Below, piece by piece: positions 45,402 to 54,409 of a stretch of 64,000 nt of DNA. The position numbers were made by a program, and so were the translations under genes. Origin of the DNA: Flexivirga aerilata (GTDB taxonomy: Bacteria; Actinomycetota; Actinomycetes; Actinomycetales; Dermatophilaceae); NCBI RefSeq assembly GCF_013002715.1, contig NZ_JABENB010000001.1:186001-250000 (forward strand), in the 5' to 3' direction. The number at the start of each line of letters is the position of its first letter. Position 1 is the stretch's first letter. The notes beneath the pieces were generated by a model. The model was given only the letters and a program-made list of their open reading frames with translations, was not told the origin of the DNA and did no database searches.

Positions 45402-45563
45402 GCGCACTCCTCGGACGGGGATCATCCCCCGTACTGATCGGTCACTTACCCGGAAGTTACCGCAGATCGGGCTGCTGTGGTGTGCCTTACACGTCCCGAG
45501 GCGGTAACGGCGCGCGTCGCGGGCGAGCAGTCCGGTCAGCCGGCCCGGTTACCATCGGCGGCC

Positions 45564-46856
45564 ATGAGGGCACATTTCGGGGGAAGCCGCCGCGTGCTCG
45601 CGGCGGTCGCGGCCACCGGTCTGCTGGGGTTGACCGCCTGCAGCGGCGGCGGCTCCGGCGCGGGCGCACCGGCGTCGGCGTCGGGTGGCGGGGCGACGTC
45701 GCAGGGCGCCGCGGGCGGTCCTTCGACAGCTCCGGGTTCATCGGCGCCGGGTTCATCAGCTTCGGCGTCGTCGGGTTCGTCAGGTTCGGCAGAATCGTCA
45801 GGGCCTGCCCAGCCCGCTCCCCGGGTCACCGGCAAGCCCGCGTCGGTCACCGTCCTGGTGTCGGGCGACGAGTTGCCGCACCCGCAGCTCATCGCCGACG
45901 CGCGGCGCAACGCCGGCGGCAAGGGTTACGACTTCTCCCCGATGTTCGCGGGCGTGAAGGACACGGTGAGCGCGGCCGATGTGGCGATCTGCCAGATGGA
46001 GGCGCCGCTGACGCGGACCGACACCGATCTGTCCCACGGCATCAGCATCAACGGTCCGCACGAGTTCGCCACCGCGATCAAGGGCGCCGGGTATGACGGC
46101 TGCAGCACCGCCAACAACCACGCCTTCGACCGAGGACTGGCCGGGGCGCGGTCGACGCGGGAGATCATGCAGGAGGTCGGGCTGAAGGCGGCCGGGCCGG
46201 GGCCGGACGCCTCGACCCCGGGACAGCCGGTCTTCTACGAGGCCAAGGGGCTGAAGATCGCGCAGCTGTCCTACAGCTGGACGCTGGACAACACGATCGG
46301 CAACCAGACCAAGCTGCCCAACGGCGCTCCGTGGTTCGGCAAGAACCTTTACTTGGTCGTGGGGGTCGCGGGCATCGTCAACGATGCCAAGGCCGCCCGC
46401 GCGCAGGGCGCGGACCTGGTGCTGGTCTCGATGCACTGGGGCATCGAATACACACCGCAGGTCAGCCCCGAGCAACGGCAGTTCGCCACCGGCATCCTCA
46501 ACTCCGGCCAGGTCGACTACATCATCGGCAACCACCCGCACGAGGTGCAGCCGTGCGAGAAGATCAACGGCAAGTTGGTCAACTACAGCCTCGGCAACGC
46601 CATCTCCTCGCAGGGTGCCGGCGTGCTGAGCCTGCCGGCCGCGACCCAGGACGGCGTGCTCATGAACGTCACCTTCAACCGGGACGCCGCCGGCAACGTC
46701 AGCATCAGCGAGAAGTTCCACCCGACCTACGTCGACCGTTTGCGCGGACACGTCATACAGCTCGTCACGCCCACCTCCAATCCGCAGTCGTGGCAGCGCA
46801 CTACGTCGGTGCTGACCGCGAACGGCAACCCCTGCGGGGCGCAGGCGGTGCAGTAG
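45564..46856 (+). CDS. CapA-like metallophosphatase-fold lipoprotein
   Basis: 430 residues. The signal peptide ends in a lipobox (LGLTAC), followed by a Gly/Ser/Ala-rich linker (about 30-90) and a CapA/PgsA-type domain (about 100-400). Family motifs include GDELPHPQLI, NEAPL-like MEAPLTRTD, TANNHAFDRG, SMHWGIEYTPQ and GNHPHEVQP, so the calcineurin-like metal site appears present. CapA proteins take part in poly-gamma-glutamate capsule synthesis or are surface phosphatases; no capBC genes are nearby, so the substrate is open. TACCAT lies 8 nt before the ATG. Confidence 0.82.
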   Translation: MRAHFGGSRRVLAAVAATGLLGLTACSGGGSGAGAPASASGGGATSQGAAGGPSTAPGSSAPGSSASASSGSSGSAESSGPAQPAPRVTGKPASVTVLVSGDELPHPQLIADARRNAGGKGYDFSPMFAGVKDTVSAADVAICQMEAPLTRTDTDLSHGISINGPHEFATAIKGAGYDGCSTANNHAFDRGLAGARSTREIMQEVGLKAAGPGPDASTPGQPVFYEAKGLKIAQLSYSWTLDNTIGNQTKLPNGAPWFGKNLYLVVGVAGIVNDAKAARAQGADLVLVSMHWGIEYTPQVSPEQRQFATGILNSGQVDYIIGNHPHEVQPCEKINGKLVNYSLGNAISSQGAGVLSLPAATQDGVLMNVTFNRDAAGNVSISEKFHPTYVDRLRGHVIQLVTPTSNPQSWQRTTSVLTANGNPCGAQAVQ

Positions 46857-46910
46857 CGGGGTAGTGCTGGGGCTGCTGGTTGCGCGGCGTCGCTGGTTGC
46901 GCTGGTTGCG

Positions 46911-47066
46911 CTGGTTTCGATACGCGCTCCTCCGCTTCGCTCCCCCGCGCTACTCAACCAGCGAGAGTGGTCGCTCCCCCGCGCTACTCGGGCCAGCGAG
47001 AGTGGTCGCTCCCCAGCGCTACTCGGGCCAGCGAGAGTGGTCGCTCCCCTGCGCTACTAGGGCCAG
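46911..47066. repeat. TTTCGATACGC repeat plus three 35-bp tandem copies
   Basis: A block related to the 41.5-kb repeats (TTTCGATACGCGC ... GCTACTCAACCA, about 46914-46960) runs into three tandem copies of a 35-bp unit beginning GCGAGAGTGGTCGCTCCCC at 46961, 46996 and 47031; the last copy is partial. It fills the capA-treY gap and stops 15 bp before the treY promoter. Confidence 0.85.
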
Positions 47067-47080
47067 CGTCGGCGCTTCGG

Positions 47081-47086
47081 CATGAT
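47081..47086 (+). promoter_or_regulatory. -10 box that fixes the treY start
   Basis: CATGAT is 6 nt from ATG 47093; the frame is open far upstream through the repeats, so this site decides the start. Confidence 0.5.
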
Positions 47087-47092
47087 GGGCAC

Positions 47093-49507
47093 ATGGCTCG
47101 AGGAGTGACCGGCACCTACCGGCTGCAGCTGCACGCGGGGTTCACCTTCGCCGACGCGGCAGCGCAGGTGGACTATCTCGCCGACCTCGGCGTCTCGCAC
47201 CTCTACCTGTCGCCGATCCTGCAGGCGGCGCCCGGCTCGATGCACGGGTATGACGTCGTCGACCACTCCCGCGTGAGCGACGAACTGGGTGGCCTCGCCG
47301 GCTTCGAGGCACTGGCCGCCGCGGCGCACGAGCGCGACCTCGGCATCGTCGTGGACGTGGTGCCCAACCACATGGCGTTCGTGGCCCCCGAGGTGCTCAA
47401 CGGGCAGGTCTGGCAGGTGCTGCGCGACGGCCGCGACGCCGCGACCGCCGACTGGTTCGACATCGACTGGAAGGCCGGCGGCGGCCGCATCGGCCTGCCG
47501 GTGCTCGGCAAACCGCTCGACGAGGTGCTCGCCGACGGTGAGATCACCCTCGAGAAGGAGCCGGACGGCGACGAGCCGGTGTTGCGCTACTACGACCACG
47601 TGTGGCCGCTCGCGCTCGGCACCGACACCACGGACGACGTCGCCGAACTCCTGCAACGCCAGCACTATCGACTCACGTCGTGGCGCGACAAGGACGAGGT
47701 GCTCAACTACCGCCGGTTCTTCGAGGTGGACGGGCTGATCGCGGTCCGCGTCGAACTGCCGGAGGTCTTCGACCAGACCCACCGGCTCCTGCTGCAGCTG
47801 CACCATCGCGGGCTCATCGACGGCTTCCGCATCGACCATCCCGACGGGCTCGCCGACCCGACCGCTTATCTCGAACGCCTCACCGCGGCCTGCGCGAAGG
47901 GGACGCCGATCTGGGTCGAGAAGATCCTCGAGCCGGGCGAACGCCTGCCGTCGTCGTGGGCGTGCGCCGGCACCACCGGGTATGACGCGCTGCGCGTCGT
48001 CCAGGAGGCGCTCACCGACCCGGCCGACGCGTCCGTGCTCCGCGACACCTGGGTCGCCGCCGGTGGCGACCCCGACTACGCGCACGTGGTGGAAACCGCC
48101 AAACGTCAGGTGGTCGACAAGTCGCTCGGCCCCGAGGTGGACCGACTCACCCGGCGGGCTCGCGAGACGCTGCCGGACCTCGACCCGGAGCGCCTGCGGG
48201 AGGCGGTCGTCGAGCTGCTCGTGGCCGGCGAGGTCTACCGCGCATATGTGCGGCCCGACCATCGACTCTCGGCGACGGCGCGCGCCAGGCTGAGCGACGC
48301 CTTCACCGAGGCCGTCAGCCGCCGCCCGGACCTGCGACCCGAGCTCGATGCTCTCGTCCCCCTGACGACGTTGGCCGAAGACGAAGCATCCGCAACGGAT
48401 TTCGGCGTCCGGCTGCAGCAGACCTGGGGTCCGGTGATGGCGAAGGGCATCGAGGACACCACGTTCTACCGCTGGCACGAGTTCATCGCCCTCAACGAGG
48501 TCGGCAGCGACCCGAGCCGCCTGCCGATCTCCTCGCCGGGAGCCCTGCACGACTGGGCACTGGACCAGCAGGAGCACTGGCCGCGCACGATGACGACCCT
48601 GTCCACCCACGACACCAAGCGCAGCGAGGACGTGCGCGCCCGGCTGCTGGCGGTGGGTGGCGATCCGCAATCGTGGCAGTCGATTTCGGCTGCCTCGCTG
48701 GCAGCTGCCGAGGCCGCGGGGGTGGACGGGCCGACCGCGCACTTCGTGTGGCAGACGCTGCTCGGCGTCGGGCCGATCGGCGAGGAGCGACTCTCGGCAT
48801 ACCTGGAGAAGGCGCTGCGTGAGGCGAAGCTGCACACCGCATGGGTCGACGGCGACCCCGAATATGAGCGCCGCGTCATCGATTTCGCGCTTGCCGCCGC
48901 GACCGGTGGACCGGTGCGGGAGGCGATCGACCGGGCGCTGGCGGCCAACGCCCGCGCGATCCGCGCCACGGTGCTCGGTGCCAAAATGCTGCAACTGACC
49001 ATGCCGGGGATGGCCGACTCCTACCAGGGCGCCGAGCTGGTCGACCTCTCGCTGGTCGACCCGGACAACCGGCGACCGGTCGACTACGACCGGCGGCGCG
49101 AGTTGCTGGGCCGGCCCGGCGACGGATCGCTGGACGCGGAGAAGCTGCACGTGGTGACCACCGCGTTGCGTGCCCGCCGTGAGCATCCGCGCGTGTTCGG
49201 GGCCGAATCGTCATACCGACCGGTCGAATCCAGCTCCGAGCACCTGCTCGGCTTCAGTCGGTCGGCGCATGCCGGGCGGCTCGCCGAGGCCTTCGGGCGT
49301 GGCGGCCGCAAGACGTTCATGACGCTCGCGACGCGCGCTCCGGCACGGCTGTCACGCAGCGGCGGCTGGGCCAATGCGACCTTCCAGCTCGGCGCCGGCA
49401 GGTGGCGCGATCGCATCTCCGGCGTCACGCACGTCAGCGACGGGCATCTCGGCGTGGCCGATGTGCTCGGCACCTGGCCCGTCGCGCTGCTGGAGAACGA
49501 GGACTAG
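47093..49507 (+). CDS. treY: malto-oligosyltrehalose synthase
   Basis: 804-residue GH13 enzyme that converts the reducing end of maltodextrins into a trehalosyl unit. GTYRLQLHAGFTFADAA, VVPNHMAF, the catalytic Asp in GFRIDHPDGLADP, the acid Glu in WVEKILEPGERLP, and LSTHDTKRSEDVRAR are all typical. The ATG at 47093 is chosen because the frame upstream runs through tandem repeats and CATGAT lies 6 nt before it. treZ starts 5 bp downstream, giving the TreYZ route to trehalose. Confidence 0.94.
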   Translation: MARGVTGTYRLQLHAGFTFADAAAQVDYLADLGVSHLYLSPILQAAPGSMHGYDVVDHSRVSDELGGLAGFEALAAAAHERDLGIVVDVVPNHMAFVAPEVLNGQVWQVLRDGRDAATADWFDIDWKAGGGRIGLPVLGKPLDEVLADGEITLEKEPDGDEPVLRYYDHVWPLALGTDTTDDVAELLQRQHYRLTSWRDKDEVLNYRRFFEVDGLIAVRVELPEVFDQTHRLLLQLHHRGLIDGFRIDHPDGLADPTAYLERLTAACAKGTPIWVEKILEPGERLPSSWACAGTTGYDALRVVQEALTDPADASVLRDTWVAAGGDPDYAHVVETAKRQVVDKSLGPEVDRLTRRARETLPDLDPERLREAVVELLVAGEVYRAYVRPDHRLSATARARLSDAFTEAVSRRPDLRPELDALVPLTTLAEDEASATDFGVRLQQTWGPVMAKGIEDTTFYRWHEFIALNEVGSDPSRLPISSPGALHDWALDQQEHWPRTMTTLSTHDTKRSEDVRARLLAVGGDPQSWQSISAASLAAAEAAGVDGPTAHFVWQTLLGVGPIGEERLSAYLEKALREAKLHTAWVDGDPEYERRVIDFALAAATGGPVREAIDRALAANARAIRATVLGAKMLQLTMPGMADSYQGAELVDLSLVDPDNRRPVDYDRRRELLGRPGDGSLDAEKLHVVTTALRARREHPRVFGAESSYRPVESSSEHLLGFSRSAHAGRLAEAFGRGGRKTFMTLATRAPARLSRSGGWANATFQLGAGRWRDRISGVTHVSDGHLGVADVLGTWPVALLENED

Positions 49508-49512
49508 GACCG

Positions 49513-51324
49513 ATGACCGCATTCGCAGTCTGGGCACCACTCGCCGAGCGTGGCGTCGATCTCGTGCTCGACGGCACGCGCGTCCCCATGGCGGGCGAGG
49601 ACGGGTGGTGGCGCGCGAACGTCGAGGCGGCGCCCGGCGCGCGCTACGCGTTCAGCGTCGACGGAGGCGACGAGCGGCCCGACCCGCGGTCGCTGTCCCA
49701 GCCGGACGGACCGCACGCGTCGTCGGCTCTGGTCGACCTGGACGCTCATCGGTGGAGCGACACCGACTGGCCGGGCACTCCCCTGCAGGGCGCGGTCATC
49801 TACGAGTTGCACGTCGGCACGTTCACCGAGGGCGGCACGTTCGATGCCGCGATCGAGCGACTCGATCACCTTGTGCGGCTTGGCATTTCGATGGTCGAGC
49901 TGATGCCGGTGGTCGGCTTCCCGGGTGAGCGCGGCTGGGGTTATGACGGGGTGTCTCCCTACGCGGTGCACGAGGCGTATGGCGGAGCGGCGGGCCTGCA
50001 ACGGTTCGTCGACGCCTGCCACGCCCGGGGACTCGGCGTGTGCCTGGACGTCGTCTACAACCACCTGGGACCGAGCGGCAACTACCTGCCGGTCTACGGC
50101 CCGTACTTCACCGACCGCTATCAGACGCCGTGGGGCTGGGCGGTCAATCTCGACGGACCCGAAAGTGACCAGGTCCGTGGCTATTTCATCGACAACGCCC
50201 TGATGTGGTTGCGCGACTTCCACCTGGACGCGCTGCGGCTCGACGCGGTGCACGCGCTCTTCGACGAGCGTGCGGTGCACTTCCTGGAGGAGCTCGCGGA
50301 GCGGGTCGACGACCTGTCGGCGGCGCTTCGCCGTCCGCTGTCGCTGATCGCCGAGTCCGATCGCAACGACCCGCGCACGGTGAGCCCGCGCGACGGCCAC
50401 GGCGCCGGCCTCGGTCTGCACGGACAGTGGGCGGATGACGTGCACCACGGGCTGCATGTCGCCCTGACTGGCGAATCCCAGGGCTATTACGCGGATTTCG
50501 CGCACACCGACGCTCTGGCGAAGGTGCTCACGACGCCGTTCTTCCATGACGGCACCTGGTCAAGCTTCCGTGGACGACACCACGGCCGGCCGGTCGACCT
50601 GGCCACGGTCGCACCGTGGCGTTTCGTGGTCTCGCTGCAGACCCACGACCAGGTCGGCAACCGGGCGACCGGGGACCGGCTCTCCCAGCTGGTCGGCACC
50701 CGCCGCCTCGCCTGCGGTGCGGCGTTGCTGCTCACCAGCCCCTACACCCCGATGCTCTTCATGGGCGAGGAGTTCGGCGCGTCCACGCCGTGGCAATACT
50801 TCACCGACCACCAGGATCCAGAGCTCGCCGACGCGGTGTCCAAGGGCCGTCGCGCGGAGTTCAGTGAGCACGGCTGGTCGGCGGATGTGCCTGACCCGCA
50901 AGCACTTTCGACGTTTCAGGACTCCAAGCTCCGGTGGTCCGAAGCCGACGAGGGCGAGCACGCGCAGCTTTTTGCCTGGTATGCCGAACTCATCCGGTTG
51001 CGTCGCGAGATCCCGGCACTCGGCAGCGGACATCCGGGGCGTCCCGTTGCGTTGCCGGTCGTGCGCCTGGCCGGCAGCGGCGTCACCGTGCGCCGCGACG
51101 ACTACCTCGTGGTGTGCAATCTGGGCGACTACGAGATGGCGTCCCCCGGTGACCTGGTCGCCGCTTTCGGCGACGTCGACGCGGCCGATGGTGCGGTGAC
51201 GGTCGGCGCCGAGTCGGTCGCGATCGTGCGGCTATCCGACCACGCGAGTCCCGCGAGCGTGCAGTCCGACCACGCAAGTCCAGCGAGCGTGCCGTCACCC
51301 GGCACCGCCGATCCGGCCACGTGA
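49513..51324 (+). CDS. treZ: malto-oligosyltrehalose trehalohydrolase
   Basis: 603-residue GH13 enzyme releasing trehalose from the TreY product. It has an N-terminal CBM48-like domain (about 1-95), VIYELHVGTFTEGGTF, CLDVVYNHLGPSGNY, the nucleophile in LDALRLDAVHAL, acid Glu in LIAESDRNDPRT, and LQTHDQVGNR. An odd C-terminal tail contains a 30-bp duplication (51235-51294) coding for SDHASPASV twice. The stop overlaps the next start (GTGA). treX is not in the window. Confidence 0.94.
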   Translation: MTAFAVWAPLAERGVDLVLDGTRVPMAGEDGWWRANVEAAPGARYAFSVDGGDERPDPRSLSQPDGPHASSALVDLDAHRWSDTDWPGTPLQGAVIYELHVGTFTEGGTFDAAIERLDHLVRLGISMVELMPVVGFPGERGWGYDGVSPYAVHEAYGGAAGLQRFVDACHARGLGVCLDVVYNHLGPSGNYLPVYGPYFTDRYQTPWGWAVNLDGPESDQVRGYFIDNALMWLRDFHLDALRLDAVHALFDERAVHFLEELAERVDDLSAALRRPLSLIAESDRNDPRTVSPRDGHGAGLGLHGQWADDVHHGLHVALTGESQGYYADFAHTDALAKVLTTPFFHDGTWSSFRGRHHGRPVDLATVAPWRFVVSLQTHDQVGNRATGDRLSQLVGTRRLACGAALLLTSPYTPMLFMGEEFGASTPWQYFTDHQDPELADAVSKGRRAEFSEHGWSADVPDPQALSTFQDSKLRWSEADEGEHAQLFAWYAELIRLRREIPALGSGHPGRPVALPVVRLAGSGVTVRRDDYLVVCNLGDYEMASPGDLVAAFGDVDAADGAVTVGAESVAIVRLSDHASPASVQSDHASPASVPSPGTADPAT

Positions 51325-51779
51325 GCGCGCAACTGCTGGTGCTGCACCACTCCCCGACGCCACTGCTGCGCGACCTGCTCGACGCGGTGCTCGCCGGGGC
51401 GACGCTCGATGAGATCGAGGGCGTCGACGTCCGCGTCGTCGAGGCGCTGTCGGTCACCATCGACGACTTCCTGGACGCCGACGGCTACCTGCTCGGGACG
51501 CCGGCCAACTTCGGCTACATGTCCGGCGCGATGAAGCACGCCTTCGACTCCACCTACGACGACACCCGCGGCAAGGTCTCGCGGCGGCCGTTCTCCTTCT
51601 GGATCCACGGCAGGTCGGACACCACCGGCGCCCGCCGCTCGCTGGAGTCGATCACCACCGGGCTGGAGTGGCGCCTCGCCGCCGAACCGGTCGAGATCCT
51701 GCGCGCACCCACCGACGCGCAACGCGAGGCACTGGTCGAACTCGGCGGCACCCTCGCCGCCCTCGTCGCGGCCGGCTGA
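51321..51779 (+). CDS. flavodoxin-like NAD(P)H-dependent reductase
   Basis: 152-residue flavodoxin-fold protein. LLVLHHSPTPLLRDLLDAVL is the flavin phosphate loop and GTPANFGYMSGAMKHAFDST the flavin-ring loop of the NADPH-dependent FMN reductase group. Substrate unknown. Coupled to treZ by GTGA overlap, though no functional link to trehalose is evident. A long hairpin follows and ends the operon. Confidence 0.8.
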   Translation: MSAQLLVLHHSPTPLLRDLLDAVLAGATLDEIEGVDVRVVEALSVTIDDFLDADGYLLGTPANFGYMSGAMKHAFDSTYDDTRGKVSRRPFSFWIHGRSDTTGARRSLESITTGLEWRLAAEPVEILRAPTDAQREALVELGGTLAALVAAG

Positions 51780-51819
51780 GCGCTCTCCCACGCCGATCTC
51801 TCACCGGAGTCGGATACTT

Positions 51820-51878
51820 CTCGCCGCGATCCGCAACCTGGTTGCGCCGGCCGCAACCAGGTTGCCGATCGCGGCGAG
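51820..51878. terminator. 27-bp-arm inverted repeat ending the treYZ operon
   Basis: Arms 51820-51846 and 51852-51878 match with one mismatch around a 5-nt loop. Each arm also contains a smaller palindrome (CAACCTGGTTG or CAACCAGGTTG). It can terminate the treYZ transcript; the nested palindromes could also be a protein site for the following regulator gene. Confidence 0.75.
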
Positions 51879-51960
51879 GACTGCATCGTTCCGGCGGCCG
51901 CGCGGCCTGCTCGCGAACGCCGGGCCCTGTGGACAACCGATTTCGCCGGTCGCACCGGAG

Positions 51961-51966
51961 CACAAT
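51961..51966 (+). promoter_or_regulatory. -10 box of a leaderless promoter for the winged-helix regulator
   Basis: CACAAT, 7 nt from ATG 51974. It decides the start because the frame is open upstream through the hairpin region. Confidence 0.55.
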
Positions 51967-51973
51967 CGACGGG

Positions 51974-52630
51974 ATGACCCACCACCCCGAGGGGCGAGGA
52001 CCCGAGCTGCACAAGGCACCGGCGCTCGAGCCGATCACCGGGCCCGAGCCACTCCCCGGGCCGGCGCCGATCCCGATGCCAGAGGAGTTGCTGTCGCCGA
52101 ACAAGCGATTCGTCATACCGGATGTCTGGGAGCACCTCGATCCGGCGGACCGGCGCGATGGCAATCTCGAAGAGCGGCCGACCCTGGACGACCTGCCCTT
52201 CTACCTGCGGGCGGCGCGGGACGCCCTGGACAACGCGATGCTGCAGGACGCCGCGACGTTCGTCGGCGCGGACGGCTCGACCTATGCGCAGCTGACGTTG
52301 TCCGATGTGCGCGTCATCGAGGCACTGGGCATCCGTAGCCGCGCCATCTCCGAACTCGCGCAGGGCTTGCGGGTCTCCCGGCAGGCGGCGGGCAAGCGCG
52401 TGGCACGCCTCGAAGAGTGGGGCTTGCTGTGGCGCAAGGAGTTCTACGTCGGCGCAGGCGACCGGATCGAGCTGACGCGGCAGGGTGACGCGCTGGCACG
52501 GCACCTTCGGCAGAAGCTGATCCGGCGCACTTCACTGGCGTGGAAGGCGCTGCCGATGGGTGCCGACCGGCTCGTGCTCGTCACGCTGGGACTGATCTCG
52601 GGGTGCGACTACCGCTGGGTGTCCGACTGA
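51974..52630 (+). CDS. winged-helix (MarR-like) transcriptional regulator
   Basis: 218 residues. A Pro-rich N-terminus (about 10-45) precedes a helical region and a winged helix (about 120-185) with ISELAQGLRVSRQAAGKRVA and RLEEWGLLWRKEF, the pattern of MarR-type DNA binding. Ligand and targets are unknown; menD follows 30 bp downstream on the same strand with its own promoter-like box. Confidence 0.75.
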   Translation: MTHHPEGRGPELHKAPALEPITGPEPLPGPAPIPMPEELLSPNKRFVIPDVWEHLDPADRRDGNLEERPTLDDLPFYLRAARDALDNAMLQDAATFVGADGSTYAQLTLSDVRVIEALGIRSRAISELAQGLRVSRQAAGKRVARLEEWGLLWRKEFYVGAGDRIELTRQGDALARHLRQKLIRRTSLAWKALPMGADRLVLVTLGLISGCDYRWVSD

Positions 52631-52648
52631 CGCAGCGAGCCGGTGCGG

Positions 52649-52654
52649 CAGGAT
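52649..52654 (+). promoter_or_regulatory. -10 box of a leaderless promoter for menD
   Basis: CAGGAT, 6 nt from GTG 52661. A nearly identical GCGGCAGGATG-type sequence precedes mshD. Confidence 0.4.
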
Positions 52655-52660
52655 GCTCGG

Positions 52661-54409
52661 GTGAACCCTTCCACCGCGATAGCGACCGTGCTGCTCGACG
52701 AGTTGATCCGGCAGGGAGTCCGCGAGGTCGTCCTGGCTCCGGGCTCACGCTCGGCTCCGCTGGCGTATGCCGCGGAAGCCGCCGAGCGGGCCGGTCGGCT
52801 GCGGCTGCACGTCCGCGTGGACGAACGCTCGGCGGCGTTCCTCGCTCTCGGCCTCGGCAAGGCGACCCGCGTGCCGGTGCCGGTGATCACCACGAGCGGG
52901 ACCGCGGTCGCCAACCTGCACCCGGCGGTGCTCGAGGCGGCACAGGGTTATGTCCCGATGATCCTGCTAACCGCCGACCGCCCGCAGGAGTTGCGCGGCA
53001 CCGGCGCCAACCAGACCACCGACCAGGTGAAGCTCTTCGGCGGCGCGACCCGGTGGTTCCACGAGTTCGGCACCCCGGAGCGGCGCGACGGACAACAGGG
53101 CATCTGGCGGTCGGTCATCGGGCGCGCCATGGCCGAGTCGCAGGGGTATCCCTCCGGAGACCCGGGACCGGTGCACCTCAACGTGCCGCTGCGCGACCCG
53201 CTGGTGCCCGACGCCCTCGCCGATGTCGGCGACACCGAGCCCTCCGACTGGCCCGAGTCACTGAGCGGCCGGCCCCACGGCGAGGCCTGGCTCAGCCTGC
53301 GAAACCCGCACTCGCACAAGAAGTCCGCGGTCGAGGGACCGGGCATCGCGCCGGTGCCGCGGACCCTCGTGCTGCTCGGCGACCTGCCCGACCCGCAGGA
53401 CGCGGCGGAGCTGGCCGAGCTCGCCGACGCGGCCGGCTGGCCGATGATGGCCGAGCCGTTCGGTGCCTACCGACGCGGCCGGGTCACCCCGCACGGTCCG
53501 CTGCTGTTGCGCGCACACGGCTGGGTCGAGCAGCAGCTGCCCGAGCGCGTGCTCGTCGGCGGCCGGGTCACGCTGGACCGTGCGGTCGTCGCGCTGCTGC
53601 GCAACCCGGCCGTCACCGTCGAGGCGGTCACCCCGCTGACGTCATGGTCCGACCCGGGTCACGTGGTGCGCCGGGTGCACGACTGGGACGACATCGAGCG
53701 CAGCCACGAGGCGGTGTCGTCGTGCGCCGACCGGGCGTGGGCGTCCGCGTGGCGCTCCGCCGGCCAGGTCGTCTCGGCCACGGCCGCGCCGCTGATCGAG
53801 GCGAGCTGGCCGAGCGGGCCGGCAGTCGCGCGCACCGTGGCGCGAAGCCTGCCGGAGCGCGCCGGCATCTACCTGGGCTCGTCCAACACGATCCGTGACC
53901 TGGATCTCGCACGGGACCCGCGCGAGATCGCCCGCGGCGTGGTCGCGGTCGCCAACCGCGGTCTGGCCGGCATCGACGGCGTCGTCTCGTCGGCGATCGG
54001 TTTCGCACTCGCCCGGGCGCCGCACCCGACCGTCGCCATGATGGGCGACCTGACCTTCCTGCACGACGGCAACGCGCTGCTGATCGGGCCCGACGAACCT
54101 CGCCCGGACCTGACGATCGTCGTCATCAACGACAACGGCGGCGGCATCTTCGGCACCCTCGAGTCCGGCAAGCCGGATCTCGCCGCCCCCTACGAGCGCA
54201 TCTTCGGCACCCCGACCAACACCAGCATCGAGCAACTCTGCGCGGCGCACGGCGTGACCCATGAGGTCATCAGCGATCAGGAGACCATGAGCGAGCGGAT
54301 CAGCAAGCCGGGCAAGGGGATTCGGGTGTGCGAGGTGCGCGTGCCGCGCACCGGGCAGCGCGAGTTCCGCGCGTTGCTCGGCGACGCCGTGGCCGCCGCG
54401 CTCAGCTGA
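52661..54409 (+). CDS. menD: SEPHCHC synthase MenD
   Basis: 582-residue thiamine-diphosphate and Mg-dependent enzyme joining 2-oxoglutarate to isochorismate in menaquinone synthesis. APGSRSAPLAYAAE, VDERSAAFLALGLGKAT, TSGTAVANLHPAVLEA, ADRPQELRGTGANQT and the cofactor motif GDLTFLHDGNAL ... INDNGGGIF are diagnostic. GTG 52661 is chosen over an in-frame GTG at 52643 from the -10 spacing and the usual MNPSTA-type start. The 3' end overlaps galM by 8 bp on the opposite strand. Confidence 0.95.
   Translation: MNPSTAIATVLLDELIRQGVREVVLAPGSRSAPLAYAAEAAERAGRLRLHVRVDERSAAFLALGLGKATRVPVPVITTSGTAVANLHPAVLEAAQGYVPMILLTADRPQELRGTGANQTTDQVKLFGGATRWFHEFGTPERRDGQQGIWRSVIGRAMAESQGYPSGDPGPVHLNVPLRDPLVPDALADVGDTEPSDWPESLSGRPHGEAWLSLRNPHSHKKSAVEGPGIAPVPRTLVLLGDLPDPQDAAELAELADAAGWPMMAEPFGAYRRGRVTPHGPLLLRAHGWVEQQLPERVLVGGRVTLDRAVVALLRNPAVTVEAVTPLTSWSDPGHVVRRVHDWDDIERSHEAVSSCADRAWASAWRSAGQVVSATAAPLIEASWPSGPAVARTVARSLPERAGIYLGSSNTIRDLDLARDPREIARGVVAVANRGLAGIDGVVSSAIGFALARAPHPTVAMMGDLTFLHDGNALLIGPDEPRPDLTIVVINDNGGGIFGTLESGKPDLAAPYERIFGTPTNTSIEQLCAAHGVTHEVISDQETMSERISKPGKGIRVCEVRVPRTGQREFRALLGDAVAAALS

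Noticed and set aside
46880..47092. Longer treY with about 71 extra N-terminal residues
   Set aside because: That stretch translates tandem intergenic repeats; a -10 box 6 nt before ATG 47093 and the usual start of TreY support the shorter form.
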